NCBI GenBank assembly: GCA_963281255.1
Contig: OY725499.1
Coordinates: 2,685,148-2,749,147, forward strand
Reading direction: 5' to 3'
Length of the DNA: 64,000 bases
From: Aphrocallistes beatrix
Taxonomy: Eukaryota; Porifera; Hexactinellida; Sceptrulophora; Aphrocallistidae
The position numbers were made by a program, and so were the translations under genes. Under the pieces are notes generated by a model that saw only the letters and a list, made by a program, of their open reading frames with translations, did no database searches and was not told the DNA's origin. Of this stretch, positions 35,382-47,683 are shown in pieces; within the stretch, counting starts at the first letter, position 1, and each line of letters begins with the position of its first letter.

Positions 35382-36401
35382 ATGCTTTCTCTCCATTCCA
35401 TATGCGTACTCGTCCTGCTACACAGTTGCCTCAACCTGTCAGTGCTAGCTGACAGCTCGTCTACCTCCACTGTACAAACTACCGCTTCTACTACCTACAC
35501 TACCACTGTCCCGACCACTACTCCCGCTCCTAATACCACCGTCACCACCAACACGACAACAGCTACAACTACCACCACCACACCTACCACCACTCCATCC
35601 ACTACCACCACCACTACCACTACCACCACCACCACTACCCAGCCCTCTCCCGAGCCCGTACAGGCCACCACCTGCTACGCCTACCCCTCGCTAGCCAAGC
35701 CCTGCGTGAAGCTGTGTCTGGGCAACAGCGAGCGCATCGTGCTCAACATCCAGTACGACGACTCGCGAGGGATGAAGAGGAGTTTTGTTACCGGCGTTCC
35801 ACAGAACACGTCTGTGGATATTAGCGGGAATTGCGCTACTGCGACTAAGAACGGCCAGTCCGTCTCGCATATCCACATGCAGTGGCCGATTGGCAAGCCC
35901 TACTTCTACCGAATTACTTTTGGCTACAAGCGCAACGACAAAGATCTCGTCTCCTCTGAAGGAATCGAGTACAAGGGGAACTGGTGGCTGTACCAGGTGA
36001 AACTGCACTACGCCAATGCTAGCTACGACCCCATGTTCACTGACCCCCTGCTCAACTTCAGCACCGTCTCCTACACCAACGCGCAGCCGTACACCAGCGT
36101 GAAATACGCGTACTACTGCCCGGACGAACTGGAGCTGATCCTAGCCAACGCGTCGGTGCCTAGCTCCCAAGTGAACTTCTCCATGGGGGAGTACACGGTG
36201 CAGGGGTTCAACATCACCTCAGACAGGTTCTCAGACGTGCACCAGTGCAACACTGGGGATCAGGATGAGGTGATCAACCTGATCGCGGTCGGGGTTGCCA
36301 CGGGGCTGGCCGCCCTGGTCGGCGTGATTCTAGTGGCGTACATTGCAGGCCGCATCTGGAAGAGGAAGAAGCAGGCCAGCAGCTACGAAGTCCTGGCTTA
36401 G
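35382..36401 (+). CDS. LAMP-like lysosome-associated membrane protein, intronless
   Basis: 339 residues from the ATG at 35382. This start gives a good signal peptide (MLSLHSICVLVLLHSCLNLS). A mucin-like Thr-rich linker follows (about residues 25-90, with TTTTTT runs). Next is a luminal domain of about 190 residues with paired cysteines and N-glycosylation sites (NTS, NAS, NFS, NIT). Then comes a membrane helix (VINLIAVGVATGLAALVGVILVAYIAG, shown only as a landmark) and a short basic tail ending in YEVLA. YEVL fits the Yxx-phi lysosomal sorting signal of LAMPs. An upstream in-frame extension lacks signal features. The gene has no introns and lies on the same strand inside the predicted intron 35184-37760 of the ICE1-like gene. 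Confidence 0.82.
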   Translation: MLSLHSICVLVLLHSCLNLSVLADSSSTSTVQTTASTTYTTTVPTTTPAPNTTVTTNTTTATTTTTTPTTTPSTTTTTTTTTTTTTQPSPEPVQATTCYAYPSLAKPCVKLCLGNSERIVLNIQYDDSRGMKRSFVTGVPQNTSVDISGNCATATKNGQSVSHIHMQWPIGKPYFYRITFGYKRNDKDLVSSEGIEYKGNWWLYQVKLHYANASYDPMFTDPLLNFSTVSYTNAQPYTSVKYAYYCPDELELILANASVPSSQVNFSMGEYTVQGFNITSDRFSDVHQCNTGDQDEVINLIAVGVATGLAALVGVILVAYIAGRIWKRKKQASSYEVLA

Positions 36402-37760
36402 TCACTGCTCTTTGAGTCTTTTATATACACTAAATTTCAAATTTTGACCTTATCTAGGGTGTTATGTGGTGGTTTAATGTCTCTATTGGCGCATACATCA
36501 AGATTGGTGGTTTTTGTTGGTAATTATGATGAATATATAATTGTTTGTGAAAGTATTACATTTGTTTTTATTTATTCTCAAAGTTTATAATGTGATTTTT
36601 TGCATGAATCGATTCTAATCGAGTGATTATTATCTGATCAAGATTGTCACTTCAATTTAAATTGCATTTATTCATAAATAGGTAGTAATATCCTACTTGG
36701 AAATATCTTCATTTATTTCGGGTATTTAGACCCTTGTGCCTACTCAGCTCAATGAATCGATGATGCGGTACTGCTAACTGATATGGGTTTGTATTTCAGG
36801 TAGATATGTGAATTCCTTACTAAATATTTCCACTGCATGAAGCTCCTCATTCTGTGATTCTAGTGCTTTCTGATTCAGCAGCTGTGCTAGCTACCCGACA
36901 GAATCGTGGTGCCATATGAATTATCAGTAACATTAGCATTCTGCAGTTATTGGTATCTGTAGCATATCTCCGAAATCTAAACAATATTACGTATATGTGT
37001 AAAATATTGTTTGTTTAATTCCGCTCTTAGTTAATCCTTATTACAAACTTGTGAATTGTTGCTAGTTTAAATTATGCAAATATTGTTGTTGTTGTTGTTG
37101 TTGTCTTCTACTTCATACAATTAAATTTGATAGTATGCGAAGGTAACTTTTCTCAATTATCTTTAAAATGCTCTGTATTTCCGATTTAGCTCTCACGACT
37201 TTTAGTTTTGGCTGTCTCTAAACCATACTTAGTATTTCAACTCACTTAATCGGCCACGTTATGGTTACGGTGAAAATGTCCATTTAAATTATGACAATTA
37301 AAATCCAATTACTACCTAAACCTAATATCAGGACTCGCTCACACTGTTGGATACTGTATTTTTCGATTATTTTTGTAAAATTTAACTAGCTTGTTTCCAG
37401 AGAAATATGTAAATCCTTAAAAATTGACAGGAATTATACGATCTAACTGGCTTCATTCACTCAAACATGCTATGTACGTATTTCGTGTAGGAGCCAAAAT
37501 AAAGAATATCACAAGCGTTAATTACAACGCAGTATGCTTGTTTTATTGAACTCTTGCAATACTATTTCTACTTCTTTTGACAATAATTTGACACTAACCT
37601 ACTCCATCTGATTAATTCCGCGATATTACATGGCATTGGTTGATCACGACATTGTTCAGAGTACGACCGTATGCTTACCACACACAATCCATTTCAATTT
37701 ATTCGCACTTCTGCATTTTCATTCCATTGAAGCCGTTCTGCTACTGCCTATCTTATCTAG
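36402..37760. other. Downstream of the LAMP-like gene; remainder of the host intron
   Basis: AT-rich non-coding sequence. It contains a (TTG)n microsatellite at 37082-37104. An AATAAA at about 37499 is a candidate poly(A) signal but is far from the LAMP stop. No other gene or mobile element with defined ends was seen. Confidence 0.45.
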
Positions 37761-40700
37761 ATGTAGTGAAGACACTCGAAAGACTGAGATTGGGCACCCT
37801 GAAAGTACAGGATATTTTGCTGATGCTTAAAAATCCTGAGAACATACATAGCTCGCTTCCTATCATTCAGGGAGTTATTAAGGTAATTATTCCCTCTTAG
37901 CGTGATAAGGGAAACCTTGTCTCTCTGAGTAGCAGCTGTTCTACTCGTGAGTTAATAACTGAATCCTTCCTCCAAGGCTTCATGGCAATACACAGACCTT
38001 CCTGTAAGGCTGTGCTATCAGGAATTCAAACTCACTCTTCTTAGATTTCAAGTGCTAATATTTAGAGAAAATTTAAATTTTTCTTTTTTATAAGTTGGTT
38101 CTTAAATTCAATTTAAATAAAAGCCATACACTCAAAACAATTGATGGAGTCAATACTACTTAAAGGATCTAGTGTTTTTTGCGTATGGACATGTTAATCA
38201 TACTTGTATTCAATATTTTTTAATATCATTATGCTGTTGCATGTGTACATTAAGTAGAACTTCACAGTTTAAGATTTCTAGCAGGTTCAGTTACATACAC
38301 TATATTATACCCTGTATGTCCGCAGTTTATACAGATGCTGCCGGTAGCAGTGGAGGACACCATCTCTCAGCTGATCATGCACGTCTCCTACTATCCCGTC
38401 AAGAAGAACAAGCCCTACGCCCCCCCAGACAAGCTCCCTCAGATCGGAATTCCTGAGGAGGAGCCTTTGTTGGTATGTCAATTACAAGTTTAGGACGGTG
38501 ACTCGTTTATTTACATAGGGTTAGTGCTGGGGTAGATTTTTAATGCAGTTAGGAGATTACTCTACAATTTTGTTTCTAGATTCCATGCTTGGAGGACACA
38601 TGGCTAGATCTGACCTACTGGACGAGGCATGGGAGGTATGAACGTGACGTCATTCTTCCTACCCACCCCAGCTACCCTCCTATCTTAGCGCCGTTCGAAG
38701 CTCAGCTCATTTCCCTCATACTGGAGTGCAACAAGGCGCCTCATCTGGTAACTTTATCATGTACTATCGATATTCCGCTTGTTAATTATGTATCCTTACT
38801 ATTAAAACTCGATTAATATATATATATATATATATATATCTGTAACGAACTGATTGAAGAAACTGCCAGGCCCAGGAAGCTGATTTTTGCCATGTGGGAG
38901 TCTTTTGGCTATGGCTCCACTAAGTTCTGAGTTCAGACCAAAATGTCGACACCATGGAATTATGATGTCATTGTCACCTTTTTAATAATAGAAGGCTGAA
39001 ATTTTGATAGAATGTATATATTAATATTTTTCACATGTGATACAACTATCATCAAAAAATGATGACTCATCACTCTGTTATGACGTCATCATTACATCAT
39101 TATCATTACAATTCAAAAATTGACAAATTTTGTGATTTTTCTTGCGATATCGATTATTACAGTAGGACAGACGTATTTAGAGATGTTATCTCCCTTATAA
39201 GTAATCAATGTGACCCCAGGCGCCCAAAGGGCGCCTCCGGTGGACACAAAGTGTCCGCCAGCTCCGCAGCGCAAGCAAGCGAAGCACGCTTGTATGAATT
39301 ATAAGCTGAGTATCCGGACAATAGCTGATACAGATGGGATACCGACATTAACCAAATGTCTGTAACGAATTGTCGTGTAACGAAACGTTGGTATCCCGGT
39401 GTGATGCTATTCCAGAATCATTATATGCTATCATTGTCTCCAGGGAGCACGTAGCAAGTATCCATTGTTGCAGACACTCTTACACTGCTTGGAGTGTGTC
39501 ATATTCGGAGTCAAGTCTCAGCTACCTAAGATCACAGCTATCTACACTTACTCCAGACTCTCTAGTGCTTGGTGGGTTCACTAGCAGCTTACATTATATG
39601 ATATTCATATGCTCACATTATATCATATTCATATACAGTAGAACTCGGTTAAGACGTACTCGCTTGGGAAACAATAAAAAGTACGTATTAACCGAGGTAC
39701 GTCTTATCCGAGGTACGTAGAAATTGTTATACGTATTACTTATCGGTATAAAGTATAAACGTTTCCGTGTATAAAGTGTAAACTATGTCCTACAATCTAA
39801 TACGTATTTCTTTTTGAGTAACAAATACGGATTATCAAAAATAGGTTGCTTATTTCCTAGAGTAATATGAGAAAATGATTCGCACTAGCACTATAAGTAC
39901 ATAGCTTATTGACTAGTGTAAAAATCGGAAAGTGAACTTTGCTTCACACTACAAGTATAGATTAGTTCTTCCATCTCGTTAATAGCATTGAGAAGACAGC
40001 TTTTGGAATTACAGGTCACGTAGCGCTTAACAATCTTCAGAGCATCACGATATTCTGACACGCTTGGGCACACAATAGTATTATCATCCTCATCATGTTC
40101 TATTACACATGGTTCTTCAGTAACGTCACCCTGAACCATTGCTGTAATTTCATTATCTGTAAGAATGCCAGAAATGGGGACATCATTGTCAATAATAGCA
40201 TATTCTTCAATTGAACCTTCAACATTAATTTCACGGCTCTTCAATTCCTCGTATGTAATACTTTCAGGCTCTTCTTCTGAGACAATTGATATTTCTGCAG
40301 TATTTGATCCAAGACTAAAGCTACAATGATGAAAGCAATTTTGAATGGTCGTGGCTGTTACTTTGTCCCATGAAACCTTCAGCCACTGCATAGCATCAAG
40401 AACTGTTATTTTCAGTTCTTCCTTAGCATCCATCGATGAAAGTAGCTTCTTTACTAATTGGTGTCGATAATGAACTTTCAGGGATTGTATAATGCCTTGA
40501 TCACAAGGCTGTAACTTTGCAGTAGTGTTTGGTGGCAGAAATTTGATAGAAATGTTAGAAAGCTCAAGATTACGAGGGTGTGCGGGACAATTGTCTATTA
40601 TGAGCAGGACAGAACGTTTCCTGGATACAGTTTTTCTATTCCACTTTTCGAGCCATTCCCTGAAGAAATTTCCCGTCATCCAAGCTTTCGCATTAGAAAT

Positions 40701-43700
40701 ATAGTCTAAAGGTAACGATCTAATACCCGCAAAACACCTTGGTGACTTAGATTTTCCAATGACTAGAAGTGGAAGCTTTTCACCAGCCATACTGGCCCCA
40801 ACAAGCACTGTAAGACGGTCCTTCTGTTTCTTACTACCACTGCACTTTTCTCCTTTGAAACTCAACGTCCTATCTGGCCGTAATTTGTAAAATAGCGGTT
40901 TCATCTACGTTGTAGATATTTTCTGGTGTATATTTCAAGAGCAATTCTGGCAGAGTCAAATCCAACCAAGGACGAATGTCCTCCTCTGAAACTGATTTCT
41001 CTTCACCAGAAATTTGTTTCATCCCTATAGAATGTCTTCTCTTCCACCTATCGATGAAACCTGTAGTGCTATAAAAGTTGAAACATTCATGGCAGTAGCA
41101 AAGACCTGGGCCTTTTCCATCAGTATTTTCCCGGTTATAGGAATATTACAATTTCTTGCCTGCTTAAACCATTCTAGTAAAGCTGTATCCACTTGAGTGA
41201 AATTCGATGATCGGATCCGCTTACAGTCAACACTAATTTCAGACGAGTCATAGCTACGTTTGAGTTTCCCTATTTTTCCATATTGAATTCACCGTTGACT
41301 TTGAGATATTTAGTCTTTTGCAGACGCTTGTTTGCGGTTCACCATTCTCTATCCTAGTAATAAGGTCTATCCTTTGTCGAATGTTGAGAGATTTCTTTGA
41401 ATTCGTAGCCATGATTAATGCAATCTATACGTACTGAAAATAATATTCTAAATTATCAGTATTATCATGCAAATTACTTTTGACATTTGGTTAAGGCTAT
41501 CCCTAAATGAGGATGTATTTTTATAAATAACTAAGGTACGTATAAGGACATACGAATTGTATTTTTTTGTTAGTCGAGTACTAATTAACCGAGTACAAAT
41601 TAACTGAGTACGAATTAACCGAGTCATCATAAATTCCGATTACTTACTAGTGCAAATTAGCATACAAATAACTAACGATAAGATAAAAATCATGTTATGG
41701 TTCGATTATTAATAAAGGATATATACTGTACTATATTATACTACTTATACTACTTACTACTTTTGAGTATGAATTAACCGAGTACGAATTAACCGAGTAC
41801 GTCTTTAACGAGTACGTCTTAACGGAGTACGATTCAATACATTTTGTCCTTTTGGGAAGAATAATTTAGTACGTCTTATCCGATTGTACGTCTTAACCGA
41901 ATCATTTATAATGGATTAGATAGGAGAAAATTTCGGTTATTGGAGACAAGTACGTCTTATCCGAGAGTACGTCTTAACCGAGTTCTACTGTACTTACATT
42001 ACGTCGTATATGATATTCATATGCTCACATTATATCATATTCATATCCTTACATTATATGGTATTCATATCCTTACATTATATGGTATTCATATCCTTAC
42101 ATTATATGGTATTCATATCCTTACATTATATGGTATTCATATCCTTACATTATATGGTATTCATATGCGCTCACTTCTTTGTGCGGCTGAAGAATGATAA
42201 ATATTTCCTAAACCGTGGGTAATGTGCAATATTTAAGGAATAAACGGTGACAATGCGTCATCATGTGATGATGAATCATAATCAGCAGCAGGATTGTTTT
42301 GAATTTAATTCTTATTTCCCTTATAGCCGTATACTTACTGCTTTCTATCGATTTCAAGGTAATTTATTATTTAATATTTGCCGTATTATATCTCTCTGAA
42401 CTTGATGCTGGAGACATTTGGATATTTCTGATTGTTTTAGAGAACATTGATAAGATGGCTTACTTTATCATGGCACTGCCACTACAGAGATTGGACTTCT
42501 CTGTTGCAGATATTCTGCTCTATCAGTCCATCGCCATTGTCTGGCCTAAACTGCTTCGAGTATTGGTACGTATCTCTATTCCATCATAAACGTATATTGT
42601 CTTGATTTTATAATATGTATTTTAATGGAATACCGTGTTGAGCCTAGGTATCTACAGTCAAGGTCAGTCGTTATATTAGCCTCCAGGAGATAAAATAATA
42701 TGGCTGCGCTGTCATAAAGCGGTAGCTGGGATTCCTCCAAAGAGCCAGTTTGGAATGTCTTATTAATCATTATATAAGACTGCCTGGGTGTAGCGATTGT
42801 TCATTAGGGACCACTTTTTAAGTAGAATTATTGCGAAATTCTGAGAAAGAATGCGGGATTTATTCCATAAATCTTGGAAATATTTCGTTTAAAATCGTCG
42901 CAGAGCAGTCGTTAAATTGCAATTTGTCTTGATTATTGTCAGAATTTGTCTTAATTAACTGTAGAATGCCCAGCATTTATATGACTTCGCACTTTTATGG
43001 CTTAAGTGCCATAGAAAATGGCTGGGAGACATCCGCGATATCGGGGACACTGTGTCCCCAGTGGGTTTACGGTTAATAACATATATTATGATTATGATCA
43101 CCCAAGAAGCTGAATAAGTATATACTGTGAAGTGTATGCATCTTTACATGGAACATTTTATACTTGTTTAGCTTTGTTCCATTTTACTTCTTTTCTTTGT
43201 AGCCTGATCAGATAGTGAAATCAGATAATGACTTGGGATATCGAGGTAGGTGATGTTTATTCCATACTGCTATAAACAACAGTCACTTGAGATCTATCCA
43301 AGTCAAACCGGAAAAATATTGGAAATAGTTCATGTTTTGTTCGGTCACCCAATATCATTTTAATTTGGCTTTGTCTTATCAGATGTAGAATGTGATTAGG
43401 AAATGTTGTTTGTATTGTTTGGACGCGATTTCTTACATTTATTATATCTTTTAACTCTTTGTAAGGAAATGTTTATTCAGTTACGTCATGCAATATAATT
43501 ACTTTGTACTAATGCTGTATTCATATTTTGTGTAGTACTGCCTAATCAGGTGTTCCTCATGACAATGGTAACGATATTTGCTTCCATCCTCTTCAACGAC
43601 TACACCCTGCAAGTATACTATCCGGTCAGTCTCTAGAAACACGCTAGCGTCAATGCATTGAAAGGAAGAGCCCTAACCTACTGTATTAAGGCCACACAGT

Positions 43701-46700
43701 AACTTGCGGATTTGAGACTAGGGATGCGGTAGAAGATGGTTGAACTGTTGCATAGATTTCTTAGTCATTAGTATAAGCGAACCATGGATGATAGATTTCT
43801 GAGCGATCGTAGATTTTTAGCCGCATTGATGAGTTTTTGAAACATAGAAACATAACTCTAATTAGCAATTTTAATACGATCGTAGATTACTCAGTCATTT
43901 CTATACGAGATATACGTGTATATACGATCATAGTACTCTCAGTCATTTCTATGCGGGGTTTATAAACAATCATACTAGATTTCTCAGTCATTTTTAGGCG
44001 GGGTTTATAAACAATCATAGTAAATTTCTCAGTCACAATAAAGGCGTTAGAAACTAAGTAGGTGGTTCCACTTGTAGCATGGAAAACTAATACGTAGTAT
44101 ACTATAAATGGATGTAGTTGCAAGACTTACTTTTTTTCAACCTACTTTTTTTCAGAGTAAAGCAATTATATTTTCCACATACATAATACTCTTGTGTTGT
44201 ATTTGCTGTTCGAGTAAATGTGAACTAAACCTTCCAACCCTGTATTAAATCAAACCGATTTAAAAGATATTTTACTGCGTACGTATTATTACAAAGTTGT
44301 AGAAGTATAATTATCTCCGTATAGAAATGACTGAGAAATCTACGATTGTATATTAATCTCGTATAGAAATGACTGAGAAATCTACGATTGTATTATACAT
44401 CTCGTATAGAAATGACTGAGAAATCTACGATTGTATATTAATCTTGTATAGAAATGACTGAGAAATCTACGATTGTATTATACATCTCGTATAGAAATGA
44501 CTGAGAAATCTACGATTGTATTATACATCTCGTATAGAAATAACTGAGAAATCTACGATTATATATTAATCTTGTATAGAAATGACTGAGAAATCTACGA
44601 TTGTATTATACATCTTGTATAGAAATGACTGAGAAATCTACGATTGTATATTAATCTTGTATAGAAATGACTGAGAAATCTACGATTGTATTATACATCT
44701 CGTATAGAAATGACTGAGAAATCTACGATTGTATTATACATCTTGTATAGAAATGACTAAGAAATCTACGATTGTATATTAATCTCGTATAGAAATGACT
44801 GAGAAATCTACGATTGTATATTAATCTCGTATAGAAATGACTGAGAAATCTACGATTGTATATTAATCTTGTATAGAAATGACTAAGAAATCTACGATGG
44901 TTAAGAAATCTATCATCCATGGTCCGCTTATACTAATGACTAAGAAATAAATCTATGCAACAGAACTAATACATGAGTTGCCTTAAATAATTAATAAAGC
45001 ACTATTGAGCTTCGGAATGTATTACCAGCATATATAAATATGGTGTCAAAGTACTCATATCCGTTGTTAAAATTTAGATTAGTCACCATATGGTTGCGCA
45101 ATAGGTTATATTTGTGACAAATTTGGTGATTTTCAGAGGCCGTTTAGGGGTACTTCTAAGTGTTTTTATTATAAAATTATTCGCATAGAACTGAGATGTT
45201 CATGGAATGTTGCTATGGAAACGTGTTTTGGTCAGTTGAGGTTATATCTTGAAAACTGCAAAAGCTAGACATTCAAATGTAATTCCATTTAATAGCAAAT
45301 ACGTATACTACTTCCTATTAAGCGATGATATAATTTCGACGTCTAAATTCAATGGTTTACAAGATATTCGATAATTTATCATATTGGTCACATTTGATAA
45401 TTTTATCATTGATTCTAAACTATTCGATAAATCCTGCAATATATTCTCTAGTGTTTTACTGCATTGGAGTTGATGTGTGATTGGATGAAGGTAGGTCAAT
45501 CATTTATGGTCTACTGTGACTCCATATTTACTCCTACTACACACGTATCTACTCATCTAGCCGAATGTGTACTGGCCTGAAGACACGATGAACTGCTATG
45601 CAGAGGAGCTGATCAGCTTACTCGTCTCCAGTCCTGAAGTCCGAGTCATTAAGAGCGGTCTGTTCATCTTCTCGAATTGAACTTATACTCAATAAACTAT
45701 TAGATAACATTCTTACGTCGGTTATTATCACTTTAAGTATAGTATCCAAGCTGGTTTCTTATCAACACTTTAATTAAGTTAGTTTTGATGCTTCTTAGAT
45801 AAAATTTGGTTAGTTTTCCTTTCAAACATTTACAACGGTGTTTACGGTTATGATTCATTCATCAGAGACCTAAATTCTGTCTACTTTTGGAATTAGTTTA
45901 AAATTATGTACAAACGTATAATTTTTGCTTTGTTTGGCTAAGGAATGCCTATTTTGTCTTGAGAATCATTCCTTGTGTAAGCAAGCATGGTGTCACCAGC
46001 AGATATCAGACGGTTGAAGGTTTTAATTCCTGTGTTTCTGGTCTTGTTCAATTACTGTTTTTCTTTCATCATATGAATTCTAACACGTGTGAATTAATGT
46101 TTCAAGCCATTGAATCGAAGCTGTGTTTACTTGATTTTCATTATTATGGTGAATTGTAATTCATTATGTTAATTTAACGCTCTGTTTCACTGGACATTTT
46201 GGCGATTCTCTAGATATACTATATCAGCCGTTATCATGATTCGCGTACCACAAAACCTTATTGAGTCCTGCCATAAATGCACCTGCTACCATGATGACTT
46301 CGCTGTGTTCACTCGATAAGAGAGAATTCTGATAACAGTAGTGTTATATTTACATAACAAATGATTTCTCTCGATATTATCTGTTCCTCTCGTTATTATC
46401 TGAAATTTTCAATTATACTAGTACAACTCATGAAGTTTTTCATTACAGTGAGCGTTGCAAATATTCGAACTGGACGATTCCTCTCTTTGCAAGTTAGGCA
46501 ATACAATAGGTTGGCATGTTAATTTTCGTGTCTACCCATCTTGCCGAAAGCCATACTGAGGATATTATTTATCATTCCAATGTAGTTGATAATAATATAT
46601 AGTTTGGAATGGAGTGTTATGTATATCACACAATTTATCATACTAACTACTTTTTTGTTATTTTATATGTATTTTGTTACTTGATTTATTAAAGTTTCAT

Positions 46701-47281
46701 TTATCTCTCTTCAACTACTAAATAATATTATATACGTATTAGTAATTAGGTATTTCACTAACACTGTATCAGCAAATTCGGCAAGATGGATTAGCACCTT
46801 AACTCCATTAGCAAGTTCTATCAGCAGGAAAATTTTGAGCAAAATGAGAACTAGTGTGTTAGAGACCTAAGTGGATACATAGATGGCGTTCCTGAAATTC
46901 ATTAATAAAGTAGAACAAGTGCTGACTAGTACACAATTAAAATTATATTGGCTTATCTTTGAAATTTCCTAATATTTCTCTACGTATTTCTATTATTCAA
47001 TTAATATGCATATCTTATCTGAATTAGGCTGCAGGATGGAGCTGAGTCCCGTTGCTAACAGAATAGTTGTGTCCATTCAGACGATCGCCAAAGTGAAGGA
47101 CAGCCAATGGGTGCACAAGTGCCTGGTACACAAGCTGCTCATGCCCGCGTTCACGGACTGGGCTAGCAGCAAGGAGCTGCTGGAGCTGATCGGGTTGAAT
47201 CCGAACATAGAGGCGAATCCCGCCAGACTCATCCAGGACACTGTGGCCATGTGCATCATTTCAGTTTTCGGTATGTGTTAA
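37761..47281 (+). CDS. ICE1: ICE1-like protein, helical C-terminal region
   Basis: Exons 37761-37882, 38326-38472, 38580-38747, 39444-39571, 42327-42358, 42441-42565, 43203-43245, 43536-43624, 45561-45657 and 47028-47270/47281 join without a phase error. The first is compatible with the phase-1 donor at 35183. The product of about 400 residues is an all-helical globular region (VVKTLERLRLGTLKVQDILL, KYPLLQTLLHCLECVIFGVK, FIMALPLQRLDFSVADILLY, YAEELISLLVSSPEVRVI). If the GTATGT after 47270 is not spliced, the protein ends at FGMC (47281). That this is one gene with the coiled-coil and Ser/Pro-rich exons is inference from phase, strand and ICE1-like architecture. Two separate genes, with LAMP between them, is the alternative. 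Confidence 0.6.
38842..39295 (+). mobile_element. Helitron-like repeat, diverged copy D
   Basis: Starts after a (TA)n run with CTGTAACGAACTGATTGAAG, resembling the TCCGAATTGATTGAAG start of copy B. It ends with GGCGCCCAAAGGGCGCC, the hairpin GGACACAAAGTGTCC and the terminal hairpin CAAGCGAAGCACGCTTG. The middle differs from the other copies. Lies in an intron of the ICE1-like gene. Confidence 0.55.
39588..39635. repeat. Left part of a 24-bp tandem repeat array
   Basis: Two units of TTATATGATATTCATATGCTCACA type. The array continues at 41991 on the far side of the Tigger transposon, so the transposon inserted into it. Confidence 0.75.
39636..41990 (-). mobile_element. Full-length pogo/Tigger transposon (inactive)
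   Basis: 2355 bp between TA duplications. Ends are CAGTAGAACTCGGTTAAGAC and GTCTTAACCGAGTTCTACTG, and many internal TACGTCTTAACCGAG motifs lie near both ends. It carries a broken transposase on the minus strand. It sits in an intron of the ICE1-like gene, in antisense orientation for its own gene. Confidence 0.92.
39906..41411 (-). pseudogene. Tigger-type DDE transposase with frameshifts
   Basis: The start at 41411 reads MATNSKKSLNIRQRIDLITR, a psq-like helix-turn-helix (KRLNISKSTVNSIWKN). A CENP-B-type DNA-binding region follows in another frame (LLEWFKQARNCNIPITGKIL, GFIDRWKRRHSI). The DDE core has YNVDETAI, LLIIDNCPAHP and QPCDQGIIQSLK as the three acidic positions. At least three frame changes (near 41270, 41090 and 40900) disrupt it. 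The last 332 codons (39906-40904) are open. The family normally uses a single uninterrupted frame of about 500 residues, so this copy is dead. Confidence 0.88.
41991..42172. repeat. 24-bp tandem repeat array, right part
   Basis: About seven units of CATATCCTTACATTATATGGTATT (given as landmark only), the last five nearly identical. It continues the two units left of the Tigger element. Apparent frames through it are repeat translations (HILTLYGI) and not genes. Confidence 0.85.
42959..43072. mobile_element. piggyBac-like MITE, copy 1
   Basis: 114 bp flanked by TTAA on both sides. The left end is CTGTAGAATGCCCAGC and the right end has lost part of the motif (GTGGGTTTACGG). The internal hairpin GGGGACACTGTGTCCCC is shared with the copy at 60590. 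TTAA target and TAGAA-type ends fit piggyBac. Confidence 0.75.
43741..44968. mobile_element. Foldback element carrying a 42-43 bp tandem array
   Basis: The outer arms form a long inverted repeat: 43748-43800 (TTGCATAGATTTCTTAGTCATTAGTATAAGC...) against 44905-44960. The right arm holds 14 head-to-tail copies (44315-44900) of a 42-43 bp unit containing GAAATGACTGAGAAATCTAC. Adjacent copies alternate between two slightly different spacers (ATTAATCT and ATACATCT). The left arm has about five decayed copies in opposite orientation. No transposase. It lies in an intron of the ICE1-like gene, and any transcript could fold into a long hairpin. Confidence 0.8.
44969..47027. other. ICE1-like introns, mostly featureless
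   Basis: Apart from exon 45561-45657 no gene is seen. A weak inverted pair CCATCTTGCCGAA/TTCGGCAAGATGG at about 46547 and 46778 may bound a decayed MITE of about 250 bp. Confidence 0.35.
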
Positions 47282-47437
47282 GTATTCTTATTCTTAATCT
47301 GAACTCTACATGCTTCAGTTGAAAATCTGTTATCAATTCGCCTAATTCTCTTGGACATAGGGGACATTTTTTATCAAATAACTATTAGACATAAACTTTG
47401 ATCAATTAATCATATAATATACGTATATGCACATATA

Positions 47438-47683
47438 CACTGCCTGGCCAAAAGTATTGGAACTCATTATAATATGTGCTACTTTTGCCAAAGTGGCACA
47501 ACCCATTGAATACAATATTAAACAAGTGTAAACATTGTGATATCAATAGAAACTGTCCCTCCGACCTCTTCCACTAAACTTTTGTTGATTTCCTTCAATG
47601 GGCCCGTTTCCCTGCCACTGTGCCATTTATGGCATATGGTGGCATACATTAGAATTTGTTCCAATACTTTTGGCCAGGCAGTG
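47438..47683. mobile_element. Tc1/mariner-type MITE
   Basis: 246 bp with 26-bp nearly perfect inverted ends (CACTGCCTGGCCAAAAGTAT / ATACTTTTGGCCAGGCAGTG) and TA on both sides. The interior contains a further TGCCACTTTGG-like inverted segment. It lies just downstream of the last ICE1-like exon. Confidence 0.9.

Noticed and set aside
42010-42222. Hydrophobic repeat protein (HILTLYGI units)
   Set aside because: It is only the translation of the 24-bp tandem repeat, and it is open in more than one frame.
44315-44900. Regular 42-43 bp repeats resembling a CRISPR array
   Set aside because: There are no unique spacers. The whole unit repeats head to tail, and the array lies in the intron of a eukaryotic gene inside a foldback element.
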